Shown: piece after piece, positions 26,002-34,860 of the stretch | Layout of the letters: every line of letters starts with the position of its first letter | How positions within the stretch are numbered: position 1 is the stretch's first letter | Source: an uncultured Bacteroidia bacterium | GTDB taxonomy: Bacteria > Bacteroidota > Bacteroidia > Bacteroidales > F082 | Reading direction: 5' to 3' | DNA: 64,000 nucleotides | Assembly: GCA_902801625.1 (NCBI GenBank) | Contig: CADCJI010000001.1 | Span: forward strand, 62,001 to 126,000 | Notes under the pieces: model-generated | What the model saw: only the letters and a program-made list of their open reading frames with translations | What the model was told of the DNA's origin: nothing | The model's database searches: none | Made by a program: the position numbers and the translations under genes

Positions 26002-26553
26002 TCACCTCTTTTCGTAATGCTCTTCTTCCGCTGCAATAGAAATAGGAGTCTCCTGAACATTGTATGGTATCACCTTCGGTTGGTGCAAAGCCAAGAAATG
26101 CTCGTTGAGCAACAGTTCCACGCGGAGCATGGTCTCCTCGATGCGTTTGGGCGTCAGTTGGCATTCCCAAATGACAATGACCTGCCAGCCGTTGTCGTGC
26201 AGCACTTGATAGTTTTGCTGGTCGCGCTCCTGGTTCCTTTTGATCTTGTTCACCCAGAATTCACGGTTCGTCTGCGGAATCTTGCAGCATGATGAATTGG
26301 TGATTTCTGGTAGAGACGCAAGATTTTGCGTCTCTACATGGTGGCCGTGCCAAAAACACCCATTCACAAAAATTGCCGTCCGATACCGCCGCATGACGAT
26401 GTCGGGCTTGCCTGGCACGCTTTTCACATTGAGACGATAGCGGTAGCCGTGTCGCCACAGCCATTGCCTGACCTTCAGCTCGGGCTTGGTGCCTTTGCCG
26501 TGAATGCGCGACATGCAGTAATGCCGCTGAGCAGGAGTCATCTTGTCAGTCAT
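26002..26553 (-). CDS. vsr: very short patch repair endonuclease (Vsr)
   Basis: 183 residues, slightly long for Vsr. Family features: MTPAQRHYCMSRIHGKGTKPE, YRLNVKSVPGKPDIV with the catalytic Asp, FVNGCFWHGH, and KIPQTNREFWVNKI. Vsr nicks 5' of T in T:G mismatches made by deamination of 5-methylcytosine. The extra residues (VETQNLASLPEI) come from a palindromic repeat inserted in frame. It overlaps the HAD gene by ATGA. No cytosine methylase is in the window, so its partner is elsewhere or the gene is repurposed. Confidence 0.92.
   Translation of the reverse strand: MTDKMTPAQRHYCMSRIHGKGTKPELKVRQWLWRHGYRYRLNVKSVPGKPDIVMRRYRTAIFVNGCFWHGHHVETQNLASLPEITNSSCCKIPQTNREFWVNKIKRNQERDQQNYQVLHDNGWQVIVIWECQLTPKRIEETMLRVELLLNEHFLALHQPKVIPYNVQETPISIAAEEEHYEKR
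26310..26337. repeat. 28-nt palindrome inserted inside vsr
   Basis: Perfect palindrome: GTAGAGACGCAA, four-base centre, TTGCGTCTCTAC. This core resembles a dispersed palindrome common in Bacteroidota and other genomes; a degenerate relative (TAGAGACGCGATTAATCG) lies at about 60511-60529. It is translated in frame within vsr. Confidence 0.75.
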
Positions 26554-27260
26554 GGCAGTAGCAATTGTTGTAGTTCTTCAATAGTTTCTACTACTATCTG
26601 AGGTTCGGTCCCTGAGCCTGCGGTCCCTGAGGCCAATCGAAGGGTCGAAGGGCCGATTTTCATATTGATGATGTTTCTCATATCACGATACCCCCAGTTC
26701 ACAGCAATGCCCATGATGCCACCATTTGCAGCGGTCTCCATGTCGGTGTCGGAGTCGCCGACCATAACGGCATCCTCTTTATTGGCACCCGCCTTGCGCA
26801 GTACTTCGCCAACAATCTCAGGGTCTGGCTTGAGCGGAAAGTTGGGGCGACCGCCCAAGACTGCCACAAAAGGAATCTCGGGGAAGAACTCCTTGATGAG
26901 GTGGTCGGTGCCCTCTTGGAACTTGTTGGAGGCCACGGCCAACATCATGTCTTCTTGGCGCAGCTTGGCCAAGAGGTCTTGTATTCCTGGAAAGGGTTTT
27001 GTGTATGTGTCGATATGGGTAATGTAATAGGCTCTGAAGTCGTTGTAGGCGGCATCCACCATGTCATCGTCCTTGTGGCCGATGGGCAAAGCTTTTCGCA
27101 TCAGGTTACGGGCGCCGTGACCGACCATGGCCATGACTTCGTCGCGTGTAAAGGTCGGGAAGCCTCTCAGGCTCATGGCGTGGTTGACGGCCTCCTTGAG
27201 GTCATCGATGGTGTCGAGTAGCGTGCCGTCGAGGTCAAATATCACTAATTTGTATCTCAT
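26550..27260 (-). CDS. HAD-family phosphoglycolate-phosphatase-like hydrolase
   Basis: 236 residues. HAD motif I FDLDGTLLDT (about residues 8-17), motif II near MLAVASNK, motif III/IV KPDPEIVGEVL and MVGDSDTDMETAAN. The Gph-like cap matches. The C-terminal stretch MKIGPSTLRLASGTAGSGTEP is encoded by a repeat element (26606-26655) and is not typical of the family. Likely a small-phosphate phosphatase; the physiological substrate is uncertain. Confidence 0.9.
   Translation of the reverse strand: MRYKLVIFDLDGTLLDTIDDLKEAVNHAMSLRGFPTFTRDEVMAMVGHGARNLMRKALPIGHKDDDMVDAAYNDFRAYYITHIDTYTKPFPGIQDLLAKLRQEDMMLAVASNKFQEGTDHLIKEFFPEIPFVAVLGGRPNFPLKPDPEIVGEVLRKAGANKEDAVMVGDSDTDMETAANGGIMGIAVNWGYRDMRNIINMKIGPSTLRLASGTAGSGTEPQIVVETIEELQQLLLP
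26606..26655. repeat. nested dispersed repeat inside the HAD gene
   Basis: Contains two CGGTCCCTGAG units and two TCGAAGGG units, i.e. a repeat related to that at 15891-15918 with a second copy apparently inside the first. It is read in frame near the 3' end of the HAD gene. Confidence 0.65.
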
Positions 27261-27264
27261 GACT

Positions 27265-27936
27265 TCACCAGATAAAAGGCAAAACCTTGTATTTCACCCG
27301 TTGTTTGTATTCGCTGTAGCCTTCCAACCCTTGCTCAAGTACGGTTTCTTCGTTGCGAATGCGTTTGGCTATCAAAGGGATGTACAACAGCATAATCGCG
27401 AACGAAATTGGTGAGGCCAGCACCAAAGGCATCATCAGGAAGAGGAGGGTGGTGGCCATGTACATCGGGTGACGGACGATGCCATAAAGCCCAGTGTCGA
27501 TGACTTTTTGATGCTCCTGCACTTCAATGGTGCGAGAGAGATATGTGTTTTCGCGCAAGACTTCCGCATAAAGCAGGTAGCACACCAAGAAAAGGCCAGC
27601 GGCCACCCACACGACCCAATTCGGCAGCACGCACCATTGGAAATGCCAGTTGAGGCCTGCCACAACGAAGGCGGCAATGAATAACAAACCGCTCAGCGCC
27701 ACGACAGTCTTTTGTTCTTTCTCCTGTTCTTTGGCATTCAACCGTTTGCGGAGAAGCTCAGGGTTCTTGGCCATCATAACCAGCCCTGCTATGAACATAG
27801 GGACGAACAAAATGCCCATCAGTAGCCAGCCCTGCCAATAGTGGAGCGAGCCTGCGGGCAGAAAGATGAGCAGACCCAAAATGATGACGCCGAGGAGGAA
27901 TTTCGTTATCGCTTGAAAAAACAAGTTTGATTTCAT
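27265..27936 (-). CDS. isoprenylcysteine carboxyl methyltransferase-like membrane protein
   Basis: 223 residues with about five hydrophobic helices and the ICMT/PEMT C-terminal signature GLYGIVRHPMYMATTLL ... RIRNEETVLEQGLEGYSEY (about residues 149-211). Such bacterial proteins are SAM-dependent methyltransferases of lipids or small molecules; substrate unknown. It lies 4 nt upstream of the HAD gene. Confidence 0.88.
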   Translation of the reverse strand: MKSNLFFQAITKFLLGVIILGLLIFLPAGSLHYWQGWLLMGILFVPMFIAGLVMMAKNPELLRKRLNAKEQEKEQKTVVALSGLLFIAAFVVAGLNWHFQWCVLPNWVVWVAAGLFLVCYLLYAEVLRENTYLSRTIEVQEHQKVIDTGLYGIVRHPMYMATTLLFLMMPLVLASPISFAIMLLYIPLIAKRIRNEETVLEQGLEGYSEYKQRVKYKVLPFIW

Positions 27937-27959
27937 CAGAATAGTATTGTTTCAGCGTA

Positions 27960-29363
27960 TCACTTGCTGAGTTGCTTCACTGGGAAGGTGAAATAGGTGT
28001 TGGGGAACGGTTCGTTTTTCAGCGTGAAGTGCCACCATTCCTCAGCGTAAGGTGCGAAGCCGTGGCGCATCATGGCCTCGCGCAAAATCATCCGATTGTG
28101 GAACTGCTCGGCGGTGATTTGGTCGTTGGGTTTATATTTTCCGGTTTTTGGATTGCCGCCAAAATCGGGATGGCTTCTGCGACCGAACCAGTCGAAAGTA
28201 CCCCCCATGTCCACTTCTTTTTCCGTGGCCATGTCAAACAGGGTCAGGTCGACGGTGGAGCCACGGGTGTGGCCACTTTTTTCGTTGATGTATTTCAATT
28301 CAAAGAGCTTGTTGCGGGGCACTTCGGGATAGAAATAGGGTTTCATGAGCGTGTCGTTGACATCGGCGCCCCAGCGCATAAAGTGGTCGACGGCGCATTG
28401 CGGACGGTAGGCATCGTAGATTTTCAGGCGGTAGCCTTGTTTTTTCAGGTCATCACTCACTGCACGGAGGCTGTCGGCGGCCTGTCGGGTGAGCAGTGCG
28501 ACGGGCTCCAGATAGCCGTCCACACGTGTCCCGACGAAGTTGTAAGTGCTGTAGTAGCGAATTTCAAGAATGGCGTCGGGGATGACATCTGCAATGTTCA
28601 CGAACTGGCTGAAGTCGTCGGTGGGCGACAGCTTACCCGTCAACCGTTGGAACTCGTTACGTGCTTTCTCAAGATGAGCGAGGAAAGTCGGGCTAGTGTG
28701 CAGGCGGCTCACGCCGATGGCGGCGCATAGGCGGCTGGCGTCGACATCGCTCTGCCAGTGGGCTCCTGCTATGACACGACTTTCGCCATACATGTAGCCA
28801 CGCGCCATGATGGTGTCGGCGTTGTCGGGGTTGATCTCGGAGAGCAGCAAGGCGGTGGCATAGCCACGCTGGCTGTGGCCGGAGGGGTAGGAGCCTTCGC
28901 CCGACAATTCCGCTTCCTCATATCTCGTGAGCATGTGTTCATGGAAACGCTCAAACGGCCGCTTGCGATGATAGAAAGCCTTCGGCTTGACTCGTGTCGG
29001 GTCGATAGTGGAGAGGCTGTTAATCATGAACTTATAAATCTCGGGAGTGCCTTCCTTGGTGATTTCGAGGCCGAAGGGCACTTTGAACACGGCGAAGAGC
29101 GAGTCGTAGTTCCACACGGCATCTTGGAAGACGAAGGCGGCGCGTTCCGCGTCATTGCGTTGCTGTTTGCCCCACATGTAGCGCATGATGTCGTTGGCGA
29201 AGTCCGTCCCGAGGGTATCTGGCGGCGGGGGCAGACATTTGATGAGGTCAGGCATCTCTTCGGCGCTGAAATACAACGTGACGCTGTCGTTGTCTTGTGC
29301 TCGAGTCACAAGGTTGCCGCAGAACAGAATGGCGGCGATGAGGAAAAGGGGGAGGTGTTTCAT
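27960..29363 (-). CDS. fusion of class A acid phosphatase (PAP2) and VanX-like D-Ala-D-Ala dipeptidase
   Basis: 467 residues. Signal peptide at 1-22. The first half is a PAP2 phosphatase: KRPFERFHE, YPSGHSQRGYATALL and SRVIAGAHWQSDVDA, the three catalytic blocks. The second half from about residue 250 is a VanX-type dipeptidase: DAYRPQ, SGHTRGSTVDLTLFD (SxHxxGxAxD) and EEWWHFTL. Both parts appear catalytically intact. The pairing suggests one periplasmic enzyme recycling cell-wall phosphate esters and dipeptides. It lies 2 nt after the DUF2357 nuclease gene. Confidence 0.88.
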   Translation of the reverse strand: MKHLPLFLIAAILFCGNLVTRAQDNDSVTLYFSAEEMPDLIKCLPPPPDTLGTDFANDIMRYMWGKQQRNDAERAAFVFQDAVWNYDSLFAVFKVPFGLEITKEGTPEIYKFMINSLSTIDPTRVKPKAFYHRKRPFERFHEHMLTRYEEAELSGEGSYPSGHSQRGYATALLLSEINPDNADTIMARGYMYGESRVIAGAHWQSDVDASRLCAAIGVSRLHTSPTFLAHLEKARNEFQRLTGKLSPTDDFSQFVNIADVIPDAILEIRYYSTYNFVGTRVDGYLEPVALLTRQAADSLRAVSDDLKKQGYRLKIYDAYRPQCAVDHFMRWGADVNDTLMKPYFYPEVPRNKLFELKYINEKSGHTRGSTVDLTLFDMATEKEVDMGGTFDWFGRRSHPDFGGNPKTGKYKPNDQITAEQFHNRMILREAMMRHGFAPYAEEWWHFTLKNEPFPNTYFTFPVKQLSK

Positions 29364-29365
29364 AT

Positions 29366-31735
29366 TTAGGTGATTTTTATTTGTTCTTGTTGAGGATGAT
29401 CAGTGTGATCATGAATTACATATTTCATCAATGTAGCCAAGGAAACGCCTTCTGGTGCAGCACTCTGATGGCCTCCCTTGATAATGCCGTCTTTAATCAT
29501 TTTTCCAATATCCCATCTGACATCCTTAAATTCTTTGTCAGGTTCATTAGCAGAAATGTCAAAAACCACATAGTAGGGCAAAGATGGTTTGTAAGAGGAT
29601 TTGGCATCAATGGCGCTTAATCTTTCCTTTGACATGACGCGAGGTCCTTTGTCGCCTAATCTCAACATGATCTGATTATCGTCCTTGTGCAGTAGAAGAT
29701 ATTTTGCTGAAGAAATCTCTTGTTTCAGCCGCACAGAACCATTTCCTGTGTCAGTTCTCGTATTGTATAGTTTGTTGTCTAGTATCCATTTCAGATGATT
29801 CTCATCTCGGAAAGAACCCAACAACACAAAGGTTTCTTCAGGTATCAGATTACGATCACTTCCGTAGGGTTCCGGCATTGATTCGCAAACCACAGAAGGC
29901 TCATTTTTATGGATTTCATAAGTATGGTATGATAAGCGTTCCCGTTGGGAAGCCCTGTTCAACATGTGTTCCAAGATGTCGTGCAAGAAATGCTCGATTT
30001 CTTTTGAGTCTTTTTCTATGCTGTTTGGCGACAGGCAAAAGGCTCCCAAACCAGGCAATACCTCATGGAACCCTTTAAGCCTTTTGTTTTCTGAGCCGGG
30101 ATAAAGAATATAGGCTCCGCTTGTCCGACGTATAGCATCTTTGTAAGCGTGCATTTTAAGCAAATCCACCCGTTTGTAGATGCCTTTTTCTTCTTCCTGT
30201 TTTTCTTGGTTCATCAAAAATTCTTCCTCTGAAAGGTCTGCGTCCTCATCCATGAAAGTGTGTGTGTCGTCTGGAAGTCTGTCATCGAGCAAGATTTTAT
30301 TCAGTTTATACTTTGCATCGAAATGGATGTGAACGATGAGGTCTTGCTCCTCTGCTTCGGCTTCCTTGATGTTTCCTGGCCAAATTGACAAAGTGTAATC
30401 GGGACGCATGGCGGTGGTCCAAGAGCCGCTTTTGTCCAATTGGTCGGATGTGCTGAAAGTGCGGTTGTAATATAAGCGTACATTCAAAGTTCGAGAGGCT
30501 TCATGGAATTGCCCGCCAATCATTTTCGTATGGCCTTGTCTAAGTTCGAGATTGATGTGGTCCTTATCGGGTTTGACCAACTTCTTTTCATCATCTTCCT
30601 TCAATTCCAAATGGAAGGTTTCTTTGACGATGTCCAGCAACTTGAAGAACACCCAATACTCGTATAGTGCTGCCACATTCCGTTTACCTGCTTGATATAC
30701 GTTATCGCCGCCTTTCCAAGTGATTTGTGCCGCCAGTTTCGACATCATCCAAGCTTGCAACACTTCTCGATAGCCTTCTTTGCGTTGCAAGGCGGGACTG
30801 TTCAAGGTCATGGTTTGCAAGTTGGAAACATCAAGGAAGAAGTCGCGACTCAGCCATCCCGTCAGTTTGTTGGCAGTCAGTTCGGCCTCGATTTTCAGCC
30901 TTGGACTGGCGTTCTTGCATTGCTGAATGGTACTGCAAAATGAAGAAAATGATTGCAACACAAACTTCACAAAACGGTTTTCCGCCACATCGACGGTGTC
31001 TTTCTTGTAGGAAACCGACAATCTTCGCGGAACGCTGTTGATATGGTCGCCGATTGTTGTTCCTTCGCCCAATGGCAGCCGATTCTTACTAGAGGCAACC
31101 TGTTTTAATTCCTGCCGCCCAAGTCTCTTTACGGAACAAATGTCTTTCTCTATGGTCGTTCCCGTCCATTTGTGGATGGGGTTGTAAAGAATCTTGTTCA
31201 AGGCTTCCTCAAACTCCTCGCTGTCCACCAACGATTTCATGAAGGCAAATTGCTGATAAAGCGTGTTACCGTTCTCGTTAGGGTCAACTTCAAACCGTTG
31301 TGTGACAGGCGCTCCCTGCATCATCACCAAATCCGTGAAGTGGCTGGTGATGTCGTGGAGCATCGTCTTGTAATCCGTCCGGTAATCCATTTTGACGGAA
31401 CGTACCTCAAAACTTACTTCCGCTTCAAAACCCGAATTATTGGTAACCTTTAGTGTTAAGCATCCGACATAAATACCTGTATTAATGAGTCCTCGCGATG
31501 GATTGCTTTTTGAAGGACGAACCAGTTCATGTTTCTTAAAACAATAGTTATTGTCGCTAAACTCATACTCGTATTCTTCGCCCTCAACTAATTGCCATCT
31601 CGACTCGCCGTCCTGAGGTTCAACCTCATCAAACACCTTCGCATTTGAGGATTGCGGATACACTAGCAACCTCACGCTTCCGTGCTTTCCTGTGATGGGT
31701 ATGCCGAGATAGGGTATGTCGAGATGGTCTGCCAT
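29366..31735 (-). CDS. DUF2357 PD-(D/E)XK nuclease (McrC/LlaJI-R2-like)
   Basis: 789 residues from MADHLDIPYLG (ATG 2 nt after the AlbA gene stop, TGATAATG). Beta-rich N-terminus with DUF2357, helical middle, and a C-terminal nuclease core: MRPDYTLSIWPG then LIVHIHFDAKYKL, i.e. the D...(D/E)xK pattern, followed by LKMHAYKDAIRRTSGAYILYPG. Expected to be the DNA-cleaving partner of the MrcB-type motor two genes upstream, as in LlaJI/BsuMI-type systems. Last defence gene of the five-gene operon. Confidence 0.8.
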   Translation of the reverse strand: MADHLDIPYLGIPITGKHGSVRLLVYPQSSNAKVFDEVEPQDGESRWQLVEGEEYEYEFSDNNYCFKKHELVRPSKSNPSRGLINTGIYVGCLTLKVTNNSGFEAEVSFEVRSVKMDYRTDYKTMLHDITSHFTDLVMMQGAPVTQRFEVDPNENGNTLYQQFAFMKSLVDSEEFEEALNKILYNPIHKWTGTTIEKDICSVKRLGRQELKQVASSKNRLPLGEGTTIGDHINSVPRRLSVSYKKDTVDVAENRFVKFVLQSFSSFCSTIQQCKNASPRLKIEAELTANKLTGWLSRDFFLDVSNLQTMTLNSPALQRKEGYREVLQAWMMSKLAAQITWKGGDNVYQAGKRNVAALYEYWVFFKLLDIVKETFHLELKEDDEKKLVKPDKDHINLELRQGHTKMIGGQFHEASRTLNVRLYYNRTFSTSDQLDKSGSWTTAMRPDYTLSIWPGNIKEAEAEEQDLIVHIHFDAKYKLNKILLDDRLPDDTHTFMDEDADLSEEEFLMNQEKQEEEKGIYKRVDLLKMHAYKDAIRRTSGAYILYPGSENKRLKGFHEVLPGLGAFCLSPNSIEKDSKEIEHFLHDILEHMLNRASQRERLSYHTYEIHKNEPSVVCESMPEPYGSDRNLIPEETFVLLGSFRDENHLKWILDNKLYNTRTDTGNGSVRLKQEISSAKYLLLHKDDNQIMLRLGDKGPRVMSKERLSAIDAKSSYKPSLPYYVVFDISANEPDKEFKDVRWDIGKMIKDGIIKGGHQSAAPEGVSLATLMKYVIHDHTDHPQQEQIKIT

Positions 31736-31737
31736 TA

Positions 31738-33165
31738 TCACTTGCTGAGTTTTGTTTTCACAATGATCCAACGACCCTCTTTTCTGCTGCCTTCATGGGT
31801 AAGGATGCCCAATTTTTTCAGTTTTGCCATGTCGTTTTCTATGGTTCTATCAGTGATAGAAGCCTTTCCTGATACCTTTTCCGACATTTTTTCCGACACT
31901 TTTTCCGAAATAGCCTTTGCGGATAAGCTAGGGTTAAGAGCAATTAATTCCAATATAAGTAGCTGGCGTTCTGATAGTTCTTTTCCGAAATCTTTTCCGA
32001 AATCTTTTCCGAAATCTTTTCCGAAATCTGATATGGGATTGCCTTGATTTTTTCTTTGGAATGTTACTTTCACACCTCCATCTGCCATTTCTATAACGGG
32101 CATAGGTAATCCTACGCTTTCAAATCCTTCCCGAATCTTCTTGTAGCCACGTCCCCAAGCGTCAATAAAGCCTGCTTTGAAGAAAGCATTGGCGATGTTT
32201 CTGTTGCGAGGTTTGGAAGAATGCTGCGCCAAAAGTGTTTCTGGTGTGTATCCAGTCGGCAGTTCACCTTCGTTCCAAATCTCAACATAGTCGTCCCATA
32301 CTCGCATCTGTATTGGAGCACCGGCGTAGTCCTTGTGGGCAATGGCATTGTAGAGGATTTCCCGTAACGCCTCTTCCGGAATCTCTAATTCTTCTATTCT
32401 ATTCATTCCTTCAAACCTGATAGGCATGGTCAGATATTTCGACTTTAGCATATCGACCACCCTATCTGCCATTTGGATGATATTGCCCTCAATCACATCT
32501 TGAATAATCAAGTTCGACTCACTATGGCTGAAACGGCCTATTTTGAACTGCACACAGGTGAAATAACGTTGTGGTTTCTTGGCAAACAGCAACAGCGCGG
32601 CATTTTTCAGTTTCCCATCCTCGCTGACGAGGTTTAGATTCTCCAGAACAACATCTATGGGCGCATTCCGATCTTCATCGCTGATTCGTCCGTTTTCGTA
32701 TCCTTTCCGCAGAAAGTAGGCAATGGCCGCTTGGTCTAAATCGTCAATGGTGGCAAAGTCGTTTGGTATATCATCCCACGAGCGCCCCATCTTCTTTAGG
32801 ATAAACTGCTGCAAAGCGGGTCCCCGCAGTTCTTGCATTGTACTGCCCGAGCGGTAGTAATATTTTCCTCGATAATTGATAGGGATATTGCTCGGCTCAA
32901 TGATCACTTCAATATATTCCAACCCTTTTGTTTCATGCAGATTCACATCCGCAACGATACCCATCGTGGTGACAATCTTATTGGGGATATCCTCCAACAG
33001 TTTGTCCACATCTTTCAATCCCACTACTTCGTGGTCATCATTCACGCCGAAATACATAACCGCACCCTGCGCATTTGCAAACCCGCAAATCCACTCTAGG
33101 TACTTGTCGTGCCAGCTTTGCTTGTACTCCACGTTTTGGCACTCTTTCGGTTTCATCTTCGCCAT
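31738..33165 (-). CDS. AlbA_2/Schlafen-like ATP-binding protein with HTH tail
   Basis: 475 residues. The AlbA_2 domain comes first (QNVEYKQSWHDKYLEWICGFANAQGAVMYFGVNDD, about residues 10-45), a GHKL-like segment follows (REILYNAIAHKDY, VWDDYVEIWNEGELP), then a tail with four tandem DFGK units and a winged-helix region (SERQLLILELIALNPSLSAKAISEKV). Family members are regulators or effectors in defence loci. It lies 24 nt after the MrcB gene and 2 nt before the DUF2357 gene. Confidence 0.85.
   Translation of the reverse strand: MAKMKPKECQNVEYKQSWHDKYLEWICGFANAQGAVMYFGVNDDHEVVGLKDVDKLLEDIPNKIVTTMGIVADVNLHETKGLEYIEVIIEPSNIPINYRGKYYYRSGSTMQELRGPALQQFILKKMGRSWDDIPNDFATIDDLDQAAIAYFLRKGYENGRISDEDRNAPIDVVLENLNLVSEDGKLKNAALLLFAKKPQRYFTCVQFKIGRFSHSESNLIIQDVIEGNIIQMADRVVDMLKSKYLTMPIRFEGMNRIEELEIPEEALREILYNAIAHKDYAGAPIQMRVWDDYVEIWNEGELPTGYTPETLLAQHSSKPRNRNIANAFFKAGFIDAWGRGYKKIREGFESVGLPMPVIEMADGGVKVTFQRKNQGNPISDFGKDFGKDFGKDFGKELSERQLLILELIALNPSLSAKAISEKVSEKMSEKVSGKASITDRTIENDMAKLKKLGILTHEGSRKEGRWIIVKTKLSK
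31981..32028. repeat. four tandem 12-bp repeats in the AlbA gene
   Basis: TTTTCCGAAATC repeated four times, encoding (DFGK)4 on the minus strand. A related degenerate 12-bp period encoding KVSEKMSEKVSGK lies at about 31861-31915. Units are multiples of three, so copy-number change would alter linker length without frameshift. Confidence 0.85.
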
Positions 33166-33189
33166 AATGACAATTGTTTCAATAAATAC

Positions 33190-34860
33190 CTACGCCTCAG
33201 CAAAACTCGTAAACCCATTGTCCACTACGGCATGGTACATCCGCTGAATCTTCTCCGCCGACTCGGGATACTTGAAATCGGTTGCGCTGAACTCGGCATC
33301 TATTTCTTTGGTAATGCCATCGTTGAGGCAAAGTTTCCACATGGAAGTAAGCACTGGAACAAGTTTCTTGCGGGAGCCGTGCAGTTTGGGCAGCAGCTTT
33401 TGCAGGATGGCGGTGTCGATGGCGGAATTGTCTTCCAAATCTCCATCGGCAAAGTGCAGGTAACGGCTGATTTCGTTCACCGTGCGATAGCCAAATTCGG
33501 CGTTGACTTTTTTCAGCTCTGTGAAGAATGAGAGCAAGACCGTTTTTTCATCATTGTTGTCTATCTGAATCTGTGACTTAGCCTTGTTGACGAAATCTTC
33601 AGCCATGTCTGAGCAGGCGGAATAAGCCTTTTCGAGGTGGATGTCCTTTTTCTCATTGAGATATTGTTCCATCTCGTCGGGCGCGATTTTGAATTCAATC
33701 ACATTGGCGCGGTCGAGTACTTTGGGGCTGAACATATAGGTGGTTTCGTCCACGTTGATGGTGCCGATGATGAAGACGTTCTTGGGTAATTCAATTTCTT
33801 TGGGAACGTTTCCTACTTCATTGTCCCAAAGTTTGATTTTTTCTCCCGACTCCATGGCGCTGAGGAAATCGGCGAAATAGCGTTCCACCACACTGAGGTT
33901 CATTTCATCGAGAATCAGGAAATACGGCTTAGACGGGTCTTCCTTGGCTCGAATTATGAGTTGCAGCACACCGCTTTCAGGCAACACATATTCGTTTTCC
34001 TTCAAAGCGTTTGGATAACCCAGCAGCGGCTCCCTATTGGTCCAATCCGCCCCGATGGAAACAGGGCAGACTTGTTCTCCAATGTTCTCGCTTAAGCACT
34101 TGGCAAAAGCCAAAGCCAATTGTGTCTTTCCCGAACCCGCCAGACCGCTGAGGATAACGAAAGGCTTGGCCATCAGCGAATAGGCGAGGCGTTTGATGAG
34201 GGTTGGGGAATAGATGAGGCCGGTGGAAAGGATGCTGTTAACAACTGGATCAATAGAAAAGTTATGTTGGTCGTTTTTTGGTTTTTTATAATTTGATGTG
34301 TTAACACCCAAAGGATTCATAATGGATGGAGAAATATCCAAGGTTTTTCTATAAATGTCTAGCAGTTGATTAACATCATCATAAATGTCTGAAATATCAG
34401 AATCGTTTAATGCATCCGAATAAGTGCTATACACAAAACAATTATTGTAATCAGGATTTTCAACCCCAATGCTTTTCGTTTTGAAATATGCTCCAATGGT
34501 TTGTGGAGGATTGCCTTTTTTATCTAATATGTTATCCCAGTTTTGTGATGGTTTATATTTTGCACTTACTCCATAAGTCATGATGATAGTATGTTGTTTT
34601 AAGTAGCAAAGAATAACCGGATAAATACCTTTTTGTGGCTTTTGTTGAGGCCCAGTAAAACCCATCCATGGGACGTAAGCAGGATGTCCATATTGTCCTA
34701 GCCCAAGTTCCAGTTTTATCTTGTCATCAATGTAAAAACTAAATTCTTTTGTCTTAAAATTGAAATCAGTTTTTCCACTTTCTTTTTTCTTAAGGTTTTC
34801 AGTTGCTTGTGAAAACAATCCTTTCAGCTTGATTCCAAATGTTTGTTTGTCTATTATCAT
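33190..34860 (-). CDS. MrcB-type AAA_5 ATPase with DUF3578 N-domain
   Basis: 556 residues. The N-terminus has the MrcB/DUF3578 pattern (GLGQYGHPAYVPWMGF ... KGIYPVILCY ... MTYGVSAKY), a DNA-binding domain. The C-terminal AAA_5 motor has Walker A ILSGLAGSGKTQLALAFAK, Walker B FLILDEMNL and sensor IIGTINVDETT. It is the translocating NTPase of McrBC/LlaJI-like restriction. Its start overlaps the methylase stop by 4 nt (ATGA). Confidence 0.9.
   Translation of the reverse strand: MIIDKQTFGIKLKGLFSQATENLKKKESGKTDFNFKTKEFSFYIDDKIKLELGLGQYGHPAYVPWMGFTGPQQKPQKGIYPVILCYLKQHTIIMTYGVSAKYKPSQNWDNILDKKGNPPQTIGAYFKTKSIGVENPDYNNCFVYSTYSDALNDSDISDIYDDVNQLLDIYRKTLDISPSIMNPLGVNTSNYKKPKNDQHNFSIDPVVNSILSTGLIYSPTLIKRLAYSLMAKPFVILSGLAGSGKTQLALAFAKCLSENIGEQVCPVSIGADWTNREPLLGYPNALKENEYVLPESGVLQLIIRAKEDPSKPYFLILDEMNLSVVERYFADFLSAMESGEKIKLWDNEVGNVPKEIELPKNVFIIGTINVDETTYMFSPKVLDRANVIEFKIAPDEMEQYLNEKKDIHLEKAYSACSDMAEDFVNKAKSQIQIDNNDEKTVLLSFFTELKKVNAEFGYRTVNEISRYLHFADGDLEDNSAIDTAILQKLLPKLHGSRKKLVPVLTSMWKLCLNDGITKEIDAEFSATDFKYPESAEKIQRMYHAVVDNGFTSFAEA

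Noticed and set aside
31735-31771. Start of the DUF2357 gene at 31771
   Set aside because: It would give a 34-nt overlap with AlbA; the ATG at 31735 directly follows the AlbA stop and begins the conserved-looking protein.
31981-32028. Tandem 12-bp repeats as a CRISPR array
   Set aside because: Units are contiguous with no spacers and are translated in frame.
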